22,756 nucleotides of DNA from JBBQSV01 sp038213615 (GTDB lineage Bacteria > Patescibacteriota > Saccharimonadia > Saccharimonadales > OMJO01). The number at the start of each line of letters is the position of its first letter. Within the stretch, counting starts at the first letter, position 1. Positions 6,889 through 14,212 of the stretch are shown one piece after another. Under the pieces are notes generated by a model that was given only the letters and a program-made list of their open reading frames with translations, was not told the origin of the DNA and did no database searches. Location: positions 1-22,756 of the forward strand of contig JBBQSV010000013.1 in the NCBI GenBank assembly GCA_038213615.1, read 5' to 3'. Both the position numbers and the translations under genes were made by a program.

Positions 6889-7552
6889 GAAAACAAATAA
6901 CAACGGCTTCAGCGCGGTAGAGGGACTGCTTATATTAGTAATCGTGGGTATCGCGGGTTTTGTAGGTTGGTTTGTCTGGCACAGCCAGCGCGCGATAAAT
7001 GACACTCAGAACGCCACAGTTCAGGGGCAGGGCACCATCGTTAAAACTTCTAAAGAGGTAACGGGCAATAAAGTTACGACCGTAGTTGACCCAACAGCTA
7101 GCTGGGTAAGCTATACGGATATAGTCGGTAAATTCAGCTTAAAGTATCCTCCGTCATGGGTTAAAGCGAGCAACCCATCACTTTGCAGCCCTGGAATATT
7201 CCTTTTTGGTCCGTCAAAAGCTACGGTCGGCGCATGTGGTTCAGAAAACTTTGGCGAGGTCTTTATAACATCCGTTGATGGTGATCATAGGAGTGACTCT
7301 GAGCTGAGCACTGGTTACCAAAAGCTGGTAAAGACCGATGTTACGGTTAGCCAGGTAGTTGGCAAAAAAGAAAGTGGGACTACGCATAACCAGCAGGGGA
7401 TGGGAGCATTTCCTGACGGCGTGAAAGAAGTAAGGTATATATTTTACACTGGTGGCAGAACGTACGTAGTCGGCTATGACCAACATGCAGCCATGCCAGA
7501 CGTGTTAAGTGATTTCAATCTAATTGTAACCAAGACACTCAAGTTCCAGTAA
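6881..7552 (+). CDS. Type IV pilin-like protein with extracellular C-terminal domain
   Basis: This 223-residue protein begins with a short basic leader, then G9-F10-S-A-V-E14, a prepilin peptidase site with the conserved Glu at mature position 5. A hydrophobic helix follows (about residues 15-34). That is the N-terminal signature of type IV pilins and pseudopilins. After a Gln/Thr-rich linker (35-75), the C-terminal domain has FSLKYPPSW (around 87-95), reminiscent of PsbP-like or similar extracellular domains, and two cysteines (C102 and C118 by my count) that could form a disulfide. The ATG is well placed 5 nt after GGAGG (6871-6875), inside the end of the previous gene. I see no other pilus genes in the window, so this may be a minor pilin or a pilin-anchored surface protein. 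It closes the aldolase operon. Confidence 0.75.
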   Translation: MVKKTNNNGFSAVEGLLILVIVGIAGFVGWFVWHSQRAINDTQNATVQGQGTIVKTSKEVTGNKVTTVVDPTASWVSYTDIVGKFSLKYPPSWVKASNPSLCSPGIFLFGPSKATVGACGSENFGEVFITSVDGDHRSDSELSTGYQKLVKTDVTVSQVVGKKESGTTHNQQGMGAFPDGVKEVRYIFYTGGRTYVVGYDQHAAMPDVLSDFNLIVTKTLKFQ

Positions 7553-7555
7553 GCT

Positions 7556-7564
7556 TGCTACAAT
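7556..7564 (+). promoter_or_regulatory. Extended -10 promoter immediately before uvrB (leaderless)
   Basis: TGCTACAAT is an extended -10 (TG at 7556-7557, TACAAT at 7559-7564). Six bases separate it from the uvrB ATG at 7571, so the expected transcription start falls on the A of the start codon. No -35 or Shine-Dalgarno is seen. Confidence 0.6.
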
Positions 7565-7570
7565 TAGTAG

Positions 7571-9535
7571 ATGCCCAAATTTGAGTTAAAAAGTCCCTAC
7601 AAACCACTGGGCGATCAGCCTAGCGCCATTGCCCAATTGACCGATGGGCTGATTAAGGGTGTCAAAGAACAGACGCTACTGGGCGTCACTGGTTCGGGCA
7701 AGACCTTTACCATGGCCAACCTGATCCAGAATGTTCAGCGGCCCACACTAGTTCTGAGCCACAACAAAACCTTGGCAGCCCAGCTGTACAGTGAGTTCAA
7801 ACAGTTTTTCCCCAACAATGCCGTGCACTACTTTGTGAGTTACTTTGATTATTACCAGCCAGAGGCCTACATTCCGCGTAGTGATACCTACATAGAAAAA
7901 GACAGCCAAATAAATGAAGAGATCGATCGTCTCAGGCACGCTGCTACCGACGCTCTGTTGACCAGACGCGACGTAATAATTGTGGCTAGCGTCAGCTGTA
8001 TTTATGGTATTGGGTCGGTAGAAGATTACGGGGCGCTGGCGGTTAGCGTCAAAAAGGGTGAACGTCGAGTGCGTGATAAACTAATGCGCCAGCTAACCGA
8101 CATTCAATATCAGCGTAATGACATAGATTTTCACCGTGGTGTTTTTAGAGTACGCGGTGATGTGGTGGATGTATTCCCGGCCGGTGAAGAAGTGGCCTAT
8201 CGACTAGAGCTATTCGGTGACGTGGTAGATCGAATCACCAAACTTGATCCGCTAACTGGCGAGATCTTGGCCAGTCTAGACGAGGTCAAAATATTCCCCA
8301 GTAGTCACTACGTCACGCCAGGGGACAAGTTAAAGGGTGCTTTGGGCCAAATCCGTAATGAGCTAGATGATAGGCTGAGGTTGTTTAACAAAAACGGCCA
8401 ACTGTTAGAAGCTCAACGCCTTCAACAGCGGACCAACTTTGACCTAGAAATGATGGAAGAAACCGGCTTTGTAAAAGGTATCGAAAACTACAGTCGCTAT
8501 CTGACAAATCGTGAGCCCGGCGAACAGCCTGCCACGTTGTTAGACTACTTTCCGGATGATTACTTGATGCTGATAGACGAATCGCACATGACCATCCCCC
8601 AAGTTCGGGGCATGTACAACGGCGATAGGGCGCGCAAAGAAGTCTTGGTAGAACACGGCTTTAGACTGCCAAGTGCCCTGGACAACCGGCCACTGACATT
8701 CACCGAATTTGAAAAGCACTTAAATCAGACAGTTTATGTTAGTGCCACACCGGCCGAGTATGAGCTGAGCCGTAGCCCCAAACCCGCCCAGCAGGTTATT
8801 CGTCCTACTGGGTTACTGGACCCCAAGATTGAAGTTAGGCCGGTAGATAATCAGGTCGATGACCTAATAGCAGAAATTCGGGCTACAGTCGCCAAGCGCC
8901 AGCGAGTGCTGGTGACTACTCTGACTAAACGTATGTCAGAAGACTTAACGGATTATCTGAAAGAACTGGATATCAAGGTCACCTACCTGCATAGCGATGT
9001 CGACACCCTAGACAGGACTGACATTTTGCGTGATTTGCGGCTGGGGGTTTACGACGTAGTTGTAGGCATCAACCTGCTACGCGAGGGGCTGGACTTGCCA
9101 GAAGTCAGTCTGGTGGCCATCCTAGATGCTGACAAAGAGGGCTTCTTGCGTAGCGAACAAGCCTTGATTCAGACAGTGGGCCGCGCCGCTCGACACGTAG
9201 AGGGCCGGGTAATTATGTATGCCGATCACGAAACAGGCAGTATGAAACGAACCATTGACGAGACTAATCGTCGCCGCAAAATTCAGGAAGCCCACAATAC
9301 CAAGCACGGCATCACAGCTACGGGTATCAGCAAATCAGTAGAAAAGGGTATGCGGCCCGACTTTCCAGAAGAAGCCAAAAAAGCCAAACTAGACCTCAAA
9401 AAAATCCCCAAAGATGAGTATGGCCATCTAATCAAAGACCTAACTTCGCAAATGGATCTGGCCGCCGCTAACCTGGAATTTGAAAAAGCTGCCGAGCTGC
9501 GCGACATAATCGAAGACATCAAAAAAAAGCTTTAG
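7571..9535 (+). CDS. uvrB: Excinuclease ABC subunit B
   Basis: UvrB is the damage-verifying helicase-like subunit of nucleotide excision repair. UvrA loads it and it recruits UvrC. At 654 residues it is close to full family length. Visible parts: Walker A GVTGSGKT at 38-45; the aromatic beta-hairpin region (about 87-115, with YFDYYQPEAYIP) that inserts between DNA strands; DEXH-type motif LIDESH around residues 336-341; helicase motifs V and VI around residues 495-545 (GINLLREGLDLPEV, and QTVGRAARH); and a C-terminal UVR domain (about 615-654, LEFEKAAELRDII) that binds UvrC. All key motifs look intact. It appears to have its own promoter and a leaderless start. The stop overlaps the stop of a small convergent gene by four bases. 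Confidence 0.97.
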   Translation: MPKFELKSPYKPLGDQPSAIAQLTDGLIKGVKEQTLLGVTGSGKTFTMANLIQNVQRPTLVLSHNKTLAAQLYSEFKQFFPNNAVHYFVSYFDYYQPEAYIPRSDTYIEKDSQINEEIDRLRHAATDALLTRRDVIIVASVSCIYGIGSVEDYGALAVSVKKGERRVRDKLMRQLTDIQYQRNDIDFHRGVFRVRGDVVDVFPAGEEVAYRLELFGDVVDRITKLDPLTGEILASLDEVKIFPSSHYVTPGDKLKGALGQIRNELDDRLRLFNKNGQLLEAQRLQQRTNFDLEMMEETGFVKGIENYSRYLTNREPGEQPATLLDYFPDDYLMLIDESHMTIPQVRGMYNGDRARKEVLVEHGFRLPSALDNRPLTFTEFEKHLNQTVYVSATPAEYELSRSPKPAQQVIRPTGLLDPKIEVRPVDNQVDDLIAEIRATVAKRQRVLVTTLTKRMSEDLTDYLKELDIKVTYLHSDVDTLDRTDILRDLRLGVYDVVVGINLLREGLDLPEVSLVAILDADKEGFLRSEQALIQTVGRAARHVEGRVIMYADHETGSMKRTIDETNRRRKIQEAHNTKHGITATGISKSVEKGMRPDFPEEAKKAKLDLKKIPKDEYGHLIKDLTSQMDLAAANLEFEKAAELRDIIEDIKKKL

Positions 9536-9879
9536 CGCCTGTTAAGTGATTTATCTCTTTGTGTATCAGCGAGTCCGACCAAAAGCGTAGCCCAGAGAGC
9601 GCCCTGTACATAGTTAGCGGTTACCGCGGCTTTTATTCTGGATTGTTCTCGACTTACGACACTTAGCGCACCACCTGGGAACCTTCTGACAGCATCACTA
9701 ATCCTGAAAGTATGATCAACTGCTGTTTGTATGGTATCTAGGACTAAGCTTTGAGCTGTAAAAGCTAGACTAGGCACGCGCTGATCGAGGCCTGGCAGAG
9801 GTGTTACTGTAGCCTCTGGGTCGGTATATTCGAACCGTCCAGGGGTAGCTTCGACTAGTGTTTCACGAGGGGCAATCAT
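9532..9879 (-). CDS. Small orphan protein, 115 residues
   Basis: I do not recognise this protein. It is the only sizeable frame in the stretch between uvrB and the ATPase gene. Its stop overlaps the uvrB stop by four bases, the same arrangement seen at two other convergent pairs in this window, which supports it as a real gene. The sequence has a polar, Pro/Thr-rich N-terminus, a mid-region of possible helices (SLVLDTIQTAVDHTFRISDAVRRF), and a hydrophobic patch near the end (YVQGALWATLLVGLAD, about 88-103) that could be one membrane-associated helix, with a basic tail (RDKSLNRR). Start choice: ATG at 9879, with only a weak -10-like TATTAT (9906-9901) upstream. Confidence 0.5.
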   Translation of the reverse strand: MIAPRETLVEATPGRFEYTDPEATVTPLPGLDQRVPSLAFTAQSLVLDTIQTAVDHTFRISDAVRRFPGGALSVVSREQSRIKAAVTANYVQGALWATLLVGLADTQRDKSLNRR

Positions 9880-9891
9880 ATGATAATGCTT

Positions 9892-9920
9892 ACATTTAAA
9901 ATAATAGTGCTCTTAAATGT
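9892..9920. repeat. 8-bp inverted repeat in the divergent intergenic region
   Basis: ACATTTAA (9892-9899) and TTAAATGT (9913-9920) are perfect inverted copies 13 nt apart. They lie between the small - strand gene and the ATPase gene, where divergent transcription is expected. This could be an operator or a small hairpin; the region is AT-rich, so chance is possible. Confidence 0.35.
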
Positions 9921-9959
9921 TTAATTTGTAAACGGCTTTATGATTTACAGGTAGAATTG

Positions 9960-9980
9960 TTAAGCGCTTAAGGATATAAT
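9960..9980 (+). promoter_or_regulatory. Palindrome plus TATAAT ahead of the ATPase gene
   Basis: A perfect 12-bp palindrome TTAAGCGCTTAA (9960-9971) ends three bases before a perfect TATAAT (9975-9980). No convincing -35 is spaced correctly. The -10 ends eight bases before ATG 9989, which again suggests a leaderless message. A regulator bound at the palindrome would cover the spacer and block RNA polymerase. Confidence 0.45.
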
Positions 9981-9988
9981 TGGATGTA

Positions 9989-11149
9989 ATGGAAGCGCCA
10001 AAGCATTTGGGTATGCAATATTGGTATGAAGTGTACCTGCTTCGTGATGATTATAACCAGGAAGCCTGGCAGGCTACTTTATTGGGTGTTTCTCAACACT
10101 TAGGCGCACTTACTCGTTGGCGGCTGATCATCACTATCCGAGACAGTACAGTCAGATATTTCATAGGGGTTAACAAAGACGTTGGCTTGCTCTCTAGTAA
10201 TCTAGAAGGCATAGTTTTGCGCCCAGTTAATGCGGAGTCTATCGAATTGCCCAGGCCTCTGGGAAGACAGCGGTTTGTTCAGTTTGTGGGCGGTGGTTCT
10301 ATTTTGGACTTGCGCGAGAAGTACTTGGTTAAAAAGTCATCTGATTTGACACATATCATGTTCACGATCCGTTGCCTGAACCCCACAAAAGCCAGGGTCA
10401 AAATCAAGCTGTACTTCAAAAACGCCGCTGGTTTCTACAAACTTGGTAAAAAGTCGCTCTTTTTCTTGCCCTCTCATCTGTTAGCCATAGATTTTGTTAA
10501 AAACTCCAAATATTTGCGGCGCAAACAGCCCATTTATCTAGATATTCAAAAAGCCATGCATGTTTTACAGAGCGAAAACATGAACGCGGTGTTTGAAATC
10601 GACACCTTTCCATACTTGCCCAAAAACTCGTTCTTACCACTTACGGCTTATGACTTTGAAAAACACAGCTTTATTATCGGGGCTAGTGGTAGTGGTAAGT
10701 CTAAATTGATTAGTCTGATTATTGACCGGATCAATCGTACTTCTACATTGAAGCAAAATATAAAAGTCATCGTCATCGACCCGCATGCCGCGCTTGAGGC
10801 TGATCTGAAGGATATACCAGAATCTACCGTCATCAGGTTCAAAGACGGCGAAGAATCAACCGAGCTGTTTGCTGGCGCTGGGACCGATGTTTCGGCCGCT
10901 ACTGAGCTGACCGGGACGCTGTTTAAGTCACTGTTGGCCGACCAACACAACCCCAAGGTAGAACGCATGCTGCGCTTTACTTTGTATGTACTAATGACTG
11001 CCCAAGCCATGAACCTAGACAATCTAAAGCGCTTTGTTACGGATGTAGAGTTTAGAAACCAGGTACTTGACCATGTAAAGGGCCATGTACCGGCCAACAT
11101 CACCCAGTTTTTTGGCGGCGACTTCAACGAAATCCGAACTAAATATTAA
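9989..11149 (+). CDS. HerA/VirB4-type ATPase, N-terminal part with Walker A, ends at an in-frame stop
   Basis: This frame holds the N-terminal domain and Walker A half of a DUF87/HerA/VirB4-like ATPase, the type that powers DNA or protein transfer. Walker A is GASGSGKS, about residues 231-238 from ATG 9989. A first strand with IDPHAALEADL follows. The frame ends at TAA 11147-11149, but the same frame continues directly (NEAILPIVSLVDEMQ) into the next entry, which supplies Walker B. One TAA thus separates two halves of one ATPase. A change of one base from a TAT or TAC codon would explain it. Alternative starts are TTG 9980, which has AAGGA five bases upstream, or ATG 10013; ATG 9989 is chosen because of the TATAAT just ahead. 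The N-terminal ~200 residues are unassigned. Alone, this piece should not hydrolyse ATP. Confidence 0.75.
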   Translation: MEAPKHLGMQYWYEVYLLRDDYNQEAWQATLLGVSQHLGALTRWRLIITIRDSTVRYFIGVNKDVGLLSSNLEGIVLRPVNAESIELPRPLGRQRFVQFVGGGSILDLREKYLVKKSSDLTHIMFTIRCLNPTKARVKIKLYFKNAAGFYKLGKKSLFFLPSHLLAIDFVKNSKYLRRKQPIYLDIQKAMHVLQSENMNAVFEIDTFPYLPKNSFLPLTAYDFEKHSFIIGASGSGKSKLISLIIDRINRTSTLKQNIKVIVIDPHAALEADLKDIPESTVIRFKDGEESTELFAGAGTDVSAATELTGTLFKSLLADQHNPKVERMLRFTLYVLMTAQAMNLDNLKRFVTDVEFRNQVLDHVKGHVPANITQFFGGDFNEIRTKY

Positions 11150-11161
11150 AACGAGGCCATC

Positions 11162-12136
11162 TTGCCCATAGTCTCGCTGGTAGACGAGATGCAGCTGCAG
11201 CCAGCCCTAGTCGGTAACGACGAACATGCTCAATCATTAAGCAAGCTGATAAACGACAATTTCTTAACAGTCTTTTCGCTAAACAAAGTCAGCATGGGCG
11301 AAAAGGTGGTTAAAACCGTGGCCGGATTACTGATTCAGCAAATATTCTTGCTGGCTCAGGCTAGAGCCTTTGGCCAAAAAGTGATTTTGATCGTGGACGA
11401 AGTTTCTGTAGTACAGAACCCGGCCCTGGCTGCTATTTTGGCCGAGGCCCGAAAGTATAACTTGTTTGTATTCCTAACCCAGCAATACTTTGGCCAGATA
11501 GAAAAGCCGTTGCAGGAGGCCATATTCACCAACGTTTATAACTACTACGTGTTTAGAGTGTCAGAAGAAGATGCTCGAGCTATAGAGGGCAACCTAACCA
11601 TAGAAATCCCCAAAGAGATTTTATACGAGGAAAAGGAAAAGGGGCTCAAAGAAAGTGATGTTCGCGTACGCATGCTAACTAGCCTGAACTCCCGTGAATG
11701 TTTGCTGAGGCTGAGTGGTGGAGGCCAGATAATGCCCGGAATCAAGGCTCGAACACTCGACGTTGCCACCAGTACAGAAAGACCACCTGAATTATCTGAG
11801 TACAAACAACCAGACACACCACCAGAGCCCGCTGGGCCAGAGAAGTTTGTAGAAAGACCTGCCAAAGAACACGCCGCCATGGCTCCGGGCTTACGGCCGG
11901 GGGAAGTGTTGCCAGCAGCTACGCCCGGTGCCCCCGCAGCTGTGTCTCATCAGCCAGCAACTACTACGGTAGCCGCTCAACCTGTTACTCCCACGGTTGA
12001 CTTATCAAAATTACAGAGTCTGACCGTAGGGGCTACAACAGAAGTTGTTAATCAGCCTAGCTTTCAAGCTAGGCCGATAAGTAGTTTGGCAGATTTACTG
12101 TCGAGTCAATCGTCAAGCAGGAAGAAAATAACCTAA
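11162..12136 (+). CDS. HerA/VirB4-type ATPase, C-terminal part with Walker B and Pro/Ala-rich tail
   Basis: In the same frame as the upstream piece, this carries the rest of the ATPase core: Walker B KVILIVDEVS (about residues 73-82 from TTG 11162, acids D79 and E80) and FVFLTQQYFGQI, the sensor-like strand of HerA/FtsK ATPases. After the core (to about residue 200) comes a long Pro/Ala/Thr-rich tail of about 110 residues, likely disordered, ending SSSRKKIT. If it is translated on its own, TTG 11162 has a GAGG (11153-11156) five bases upstream, so reinitiation is conceivable; ATG 11189 is another choice. The core is fully open with no further damage, which suggests a recent break, a sequencing error, or stop readthrough rather than an old pseudogene. 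Confidence 0.75.
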   Translation: MPIVSLVDEMQLQPALVGNDEHAQSLSKLINDNFLTVFSLNKVSMGEKVVKTVAGLLIQQIFLLAQARAFGQKVILIVDEVSVVQNPALAAILAEARKYNLFVFLTQQYFGQIEKPLQEAIFTNVYNYYVFRVSEEDARAIEGNLTIEIPKEILYEEKEKGLKESDVRVRMLTSLNSRECLLRLSGGGQIMPGIKARTLDVATSTERPPELSEYKQPDTPPEPAGPEKFVERPAKEHAAMAPGLRPGEVLPAATPGAPAAVSHQPATTTVAAQPVTPTVDLSKLQSLTVGATTEVVNQPSFQARPISSLADLLSSQSSSRKKIT

Positions 12137-12140
12137 GACC

Positions 12141-12145
12141 GGAGG
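12141..12145 (+). promoter_or_regulatory. Ribosome-binding site that fixes the start at ATG 12151
   Basis: GGAGG lies five bases before ATG 12151 and only two before the overlapping GTG 12148, which favours the ATG. Confidence 0.6.
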
Positions 12146-12150
12146 GTGTG

Positions 12151-12849
12151 ATGGATGAAGCAGCAGCAAAAGCAATAATCGATAAGATAGTGGGCCAAGT
12201 ATTTGGCTATCAGAATCCTTTAACACTCGAACAATTCATGACTAAATTTGCATTCGATGTTAAATTACCTCAACAGGTTTTTGATAGTGAGACAAATGAG
12301 CCAACGTGGGCATCGTCAACTAACCCTTCAAAGTTCATAACTTTCAAGAACACTCTTGAGAAACCAGAGAATTTTTGGGAGCGACCTAAAAGACCAATTA
12401 GCTCCATCCAAGATATCCTGTCTTTTTGGAACGAAACAAATCCCATGGCTACCGAACGTTACCTAGATTCATTAAATGTTGGTGAATCAGATAATGTGAG
12501 ACGCTCAGAAAATGTATTCCGTTCTCAAGACATAGAAGATTCCAAGAACATAATCTTCTGTGACACAATCCTGTACGGAGCAGAATTCCTAGCCGCTAGT
12601 CAGCGTTCGGGCACATCAAATTTTTGTATACGGCTAGAAGATAGTGGCGAATGTTCTAACAGTTTTAGTGTGTCGTGGAGTACAAAGATAGTTAATTCCT
12701 TGTTTATACAAGACTGCGCTAATATGCAAGACTGTATGTTTTGTTCTCACATGAATAGTAAACAATACTGGATAGCCAACATGCCGTTCGAGGAGGCCGA
12801 ATATAAAAAGATCCGTGAAATGGTGGTCCGCTGGATACTAACAAGTTAG
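12151..12849 (+). CDS. Hexapeptide-like repeat protein, paralogue 1
   Basis: This 232-residue protein has no clear named function. Its middle (about residues 110-145) is built from six-residue units with a hydrophobic residue first, Ser or Cys fourth and Asn/Asp/Thr near the end: VGESDN, VRRSEN, VFRSQD, IEDSKN, IIFCDT. A second run follows around 170-205, then CSHMNSKQYWIANMPFEEAEYKKI. Such periodicity suggests a solenoid or beta-helix. From memory, the C-terminal KQYxIxNxQYxxEEY pattern recurs in a widespread, poorly characterised group of Cys-rich CPR proteins. The N-terminal 100 residues look globular and have no zinc-ribbon cysteine pairs. The next gene is a paralogue of the same length, two bases downstream. 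The DNA here is visibly more AT-rich than in the neighbours (about 37% GC in one 60-base sample). Confidence 0.7.
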   Translation: MDEAAAKAIIDKIVGQVFGYQNPLTLEQFMTKFAFDVKLPQQVFDSETNEPTWASSTNPSKFITFKNTLEKPENFWERPKRPISSIQDILSFWNETNPMATERYLDSLNVGESDNVRRSENVFRSQDIEDSKNIIFCDTILYGAEFLAASQRSGTSNFCIRLEDSGECSNSFSVSWSTKIVNSLFIQDCANMQDCMFCSHMNSKQYWIANMPFEEAEYKKIREMVVRWILTS

Positions 12850-12851
12850 AT

Positions 12852-13553
12852 ATGGCTGACTTCAAAACCGATCAACACGAATTAGAAAAAAAGATCATCC
12901 ATGCAGTATTTGGCGACATCAAGGTGCCAGTGACTTCATTTAGGAACAAGTATTTATCGGACATAATCTTACCAAAGAAAGTCAGCAGTTTTTTGACAGG
13001 CAAAGATACTTGGACATCTACTCCGAGTGCGGATGTTTTTGTGTCTCAGGACGAGGCAATAAAGCAGAGCGCAGCACACGACTGGATGTACCCAAAAGAA
13101 GACATTACTTCACTAGATCAGCTCATAGGGCTAGTAAAACGTTCTGATTTTATGCAGGCTGGTCGAGCTTTCGATGCTGAGGAAGTTTATGAGTCTGATG
13201 ACGTGGGCAAAAGCCACCATGTTTACCGTAGCCAGAATGTCATTAACTCAAGCCACATCAGTAGTTGTAATTGGATTTGGGATGCCGAGTATCTATTTGG
13301 CTGTATGAGGTCTGGGGCTTCCACTTTTTGCATTGGCATGATCGAAGGAGTTAATTGCTCAAACAGTTATCGGATACTGGGTTCGCATAATATTGTAAGT
13401 AGCTACATGATTAAAAACAGTTACGATCTTCAGGATTGCTTGCTCTGTTCGCATATTCAACACAAACAGTACTGCATAGCTAATATGCAGTATTCAAAAG
13501 AAGAATACTTCGAACTAAAAGAAAAAATTTTGGGCTGGATGTTCAATGGGTAG
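12852..13553 (+). CDS. Hexapeptide-like repeat protein, paralogue 2
   Basis: A tandem paralogue of the previous gene with the same length and architecture: 233 residues, a globular N-terminal ~105 residues, then six-residue units (VYESDD, VGKSHH, VYRSQN, VINSSH, ISSCNW), a shared RSGxSxFCI segment, a second repeat run with GVNCSNS and IKNSYD, and a C-terminal LQDCLLCSHIQHKQYCIANMQYSKEEY. The repeats and the C-terminus are clearly conserved between the two, while the N-terminal regions have diverged, which suggests an old duplication under selection for the repeat fold. The retained cysteines (in SSCNW, FGCMR, NCSNS, DCLLC, YCIAN) may be structural or bind a metal. The ATG at 12852 has no strong ribosome-binding site; coupling to the upstream stop is likely. 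Its end overlaps the hydrolase start by eight bases. Confidence 0.72.
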   Translation: MADFKTDQHELEKKIIHAVFGDIKVPVTSFRNKYLSDIILPKKVSSFLTGKDTWTSTPSADVFVSQDEAIKQSAAHDWMYPKEDITSLDQLIGLVKRSDFMQAGRAFDAEEVYESDDVGKSHHVYRSQNVINSSHISSCNWIWDAEYLFGCMRSGASTFCIGMIEGVNCSNSYRILGSHNIVSSYMIKNSYDLQDCLLCSHIQHKQYCIANMQYSKEEYFELKEKILGWMFNG

Positions 13554-14193
13554 CCAAAAGCATGGCTTCCTAGATCTATTTGGTGCCACTAGCACAGCTG
13601 TTCTGGTTGTTGACAAGCAGAAGTGTTACATGGATACGCATACTTTGGAAAGTCGTGGTCGGACTGTGGATAGCTATTTTTCGCTCAGGTTCAAGGCCCT
13701 AGAAGATTTTATAGAGTATAGCCGCCAACTGAATGTCCCTGTCGTCTGGACGCAGATGATTGAAGACATTGAGCTATCTCCTGTGCCAATTCGCCAGAAG
13801 ATCAAGCTTGGTTACAATAAACAGCTATCTGATGCGCCCAAGTTTCGTCCGGGTAGTGAAGAGTTTGGATTCGCAGGTGACGTTCTACCACTACAAACCG
13901 AACGGGTATTTGTAAAGAATCATTATGACGCCTTCGCTGATCCCGAACTCGGGGAATATCTGAGTAGTCTTGGGATAAAGGCCGTGGTGATCATTGGAGG
14001 ATTCGCGTCTAGGTGTGTCCTGGCTACTACGGTTGGCGCCAACAATCACGACTTGCATGTACTGGTACTCAAGGACCTTGTGCTCAGCCCTGAAAAGTTC
14101 GAGCCCGAGCTTCCCTCAACCCTTTCGATCATTGATGGCATTTTGGGATATGTTTGCGAATCATCTGACCTTGAGGAAAACTGGCGTAGTTAA
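13546..14193 (+). CDS. Isochorismatase-family cysteine hydrolase (nicotinamidase-like)
   Basis: This 215-residue protein has the full Asp-Lys-Cys catalytic triad of the isochorismatase-like hydrolases: D23 in VLVVDKQ, K124 in VFVKNHYDAF, and C157 in GGFASRCVLATT. The family includes nicotinamidase, N-carbamoylsarcosine amidase and related amidases. The cysteine region and following strand (HVLVLKDLVLS) have the family layout. Substrate cannot be read from sequence; nicotinamidase (nicotinamide to nicotinate for NAD salvage) is one candidate and would suit a nutrient-scavenging cell, but the aspartate/histidine metal site of typical nicotinamidases is not evident to me. The start overlaps the second repeat protein by eight bases, which suggests co-expression with the paralogue pair. 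Confidence 0.83.
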   Translation: MGSQKHGFLDLFGATSTAVLVVDKQKCYMDTHTLESRGRTVDSYFSLRFKALEDFIEYSRQLNVPVVWTQMIEDIELSPVPIRQKIKLGYNKQLSDAPKFRPGSEEFGFAGDVLPLQTERVFVKNHYDAFADPELGEYLSSLGIKAVVIIGGFASRCVLATTVGANNHDLHVLVLKDLVLSPEKFEPELPSTLSIIDGILGYVCESSDLEENWRS

Positions 14194-14195
14194 TC

Positions 14196-14204
14196 TGTTA
14201 TAAT
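14196..14204 (+). promoter_or_regulatory. Extended -10 promoter for the gatCAB operon (near-leaderless)
   Basis: TGTTATAAT is a perfect extended -10 (TG 14196-14197, TATAAT 14199-14204), ending eight bases before the gatC ATG. Transcription would start at or within two bases of the start codon. It lies just past the stop of the hydrolase gene. Confidence 0.65.
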
Positions 14205-14212
14205 TACTTGAA

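Noticed and set aside
9522..9535. A-run (eight A) just before the uvrB stop as a possible frameshift site
   Set aside because: The zero-frame product is already a normal full-length UvrB, and the run falls two codons before the stop, so a shift would have little effect.
10648..11127. 159-residue - strand frame inside the ATPase N half
   Set aside because: The + strand frame carries the Walker A motif; the - strand frame is Ser/Leu-rich shadow sequence.
13994..14203. 69-residue + strand frame overlapping the end of the hydrolase gene
   Set aside because: It overlaps the conserved C157 region of the hydrolase in another frame and has no features of its own.
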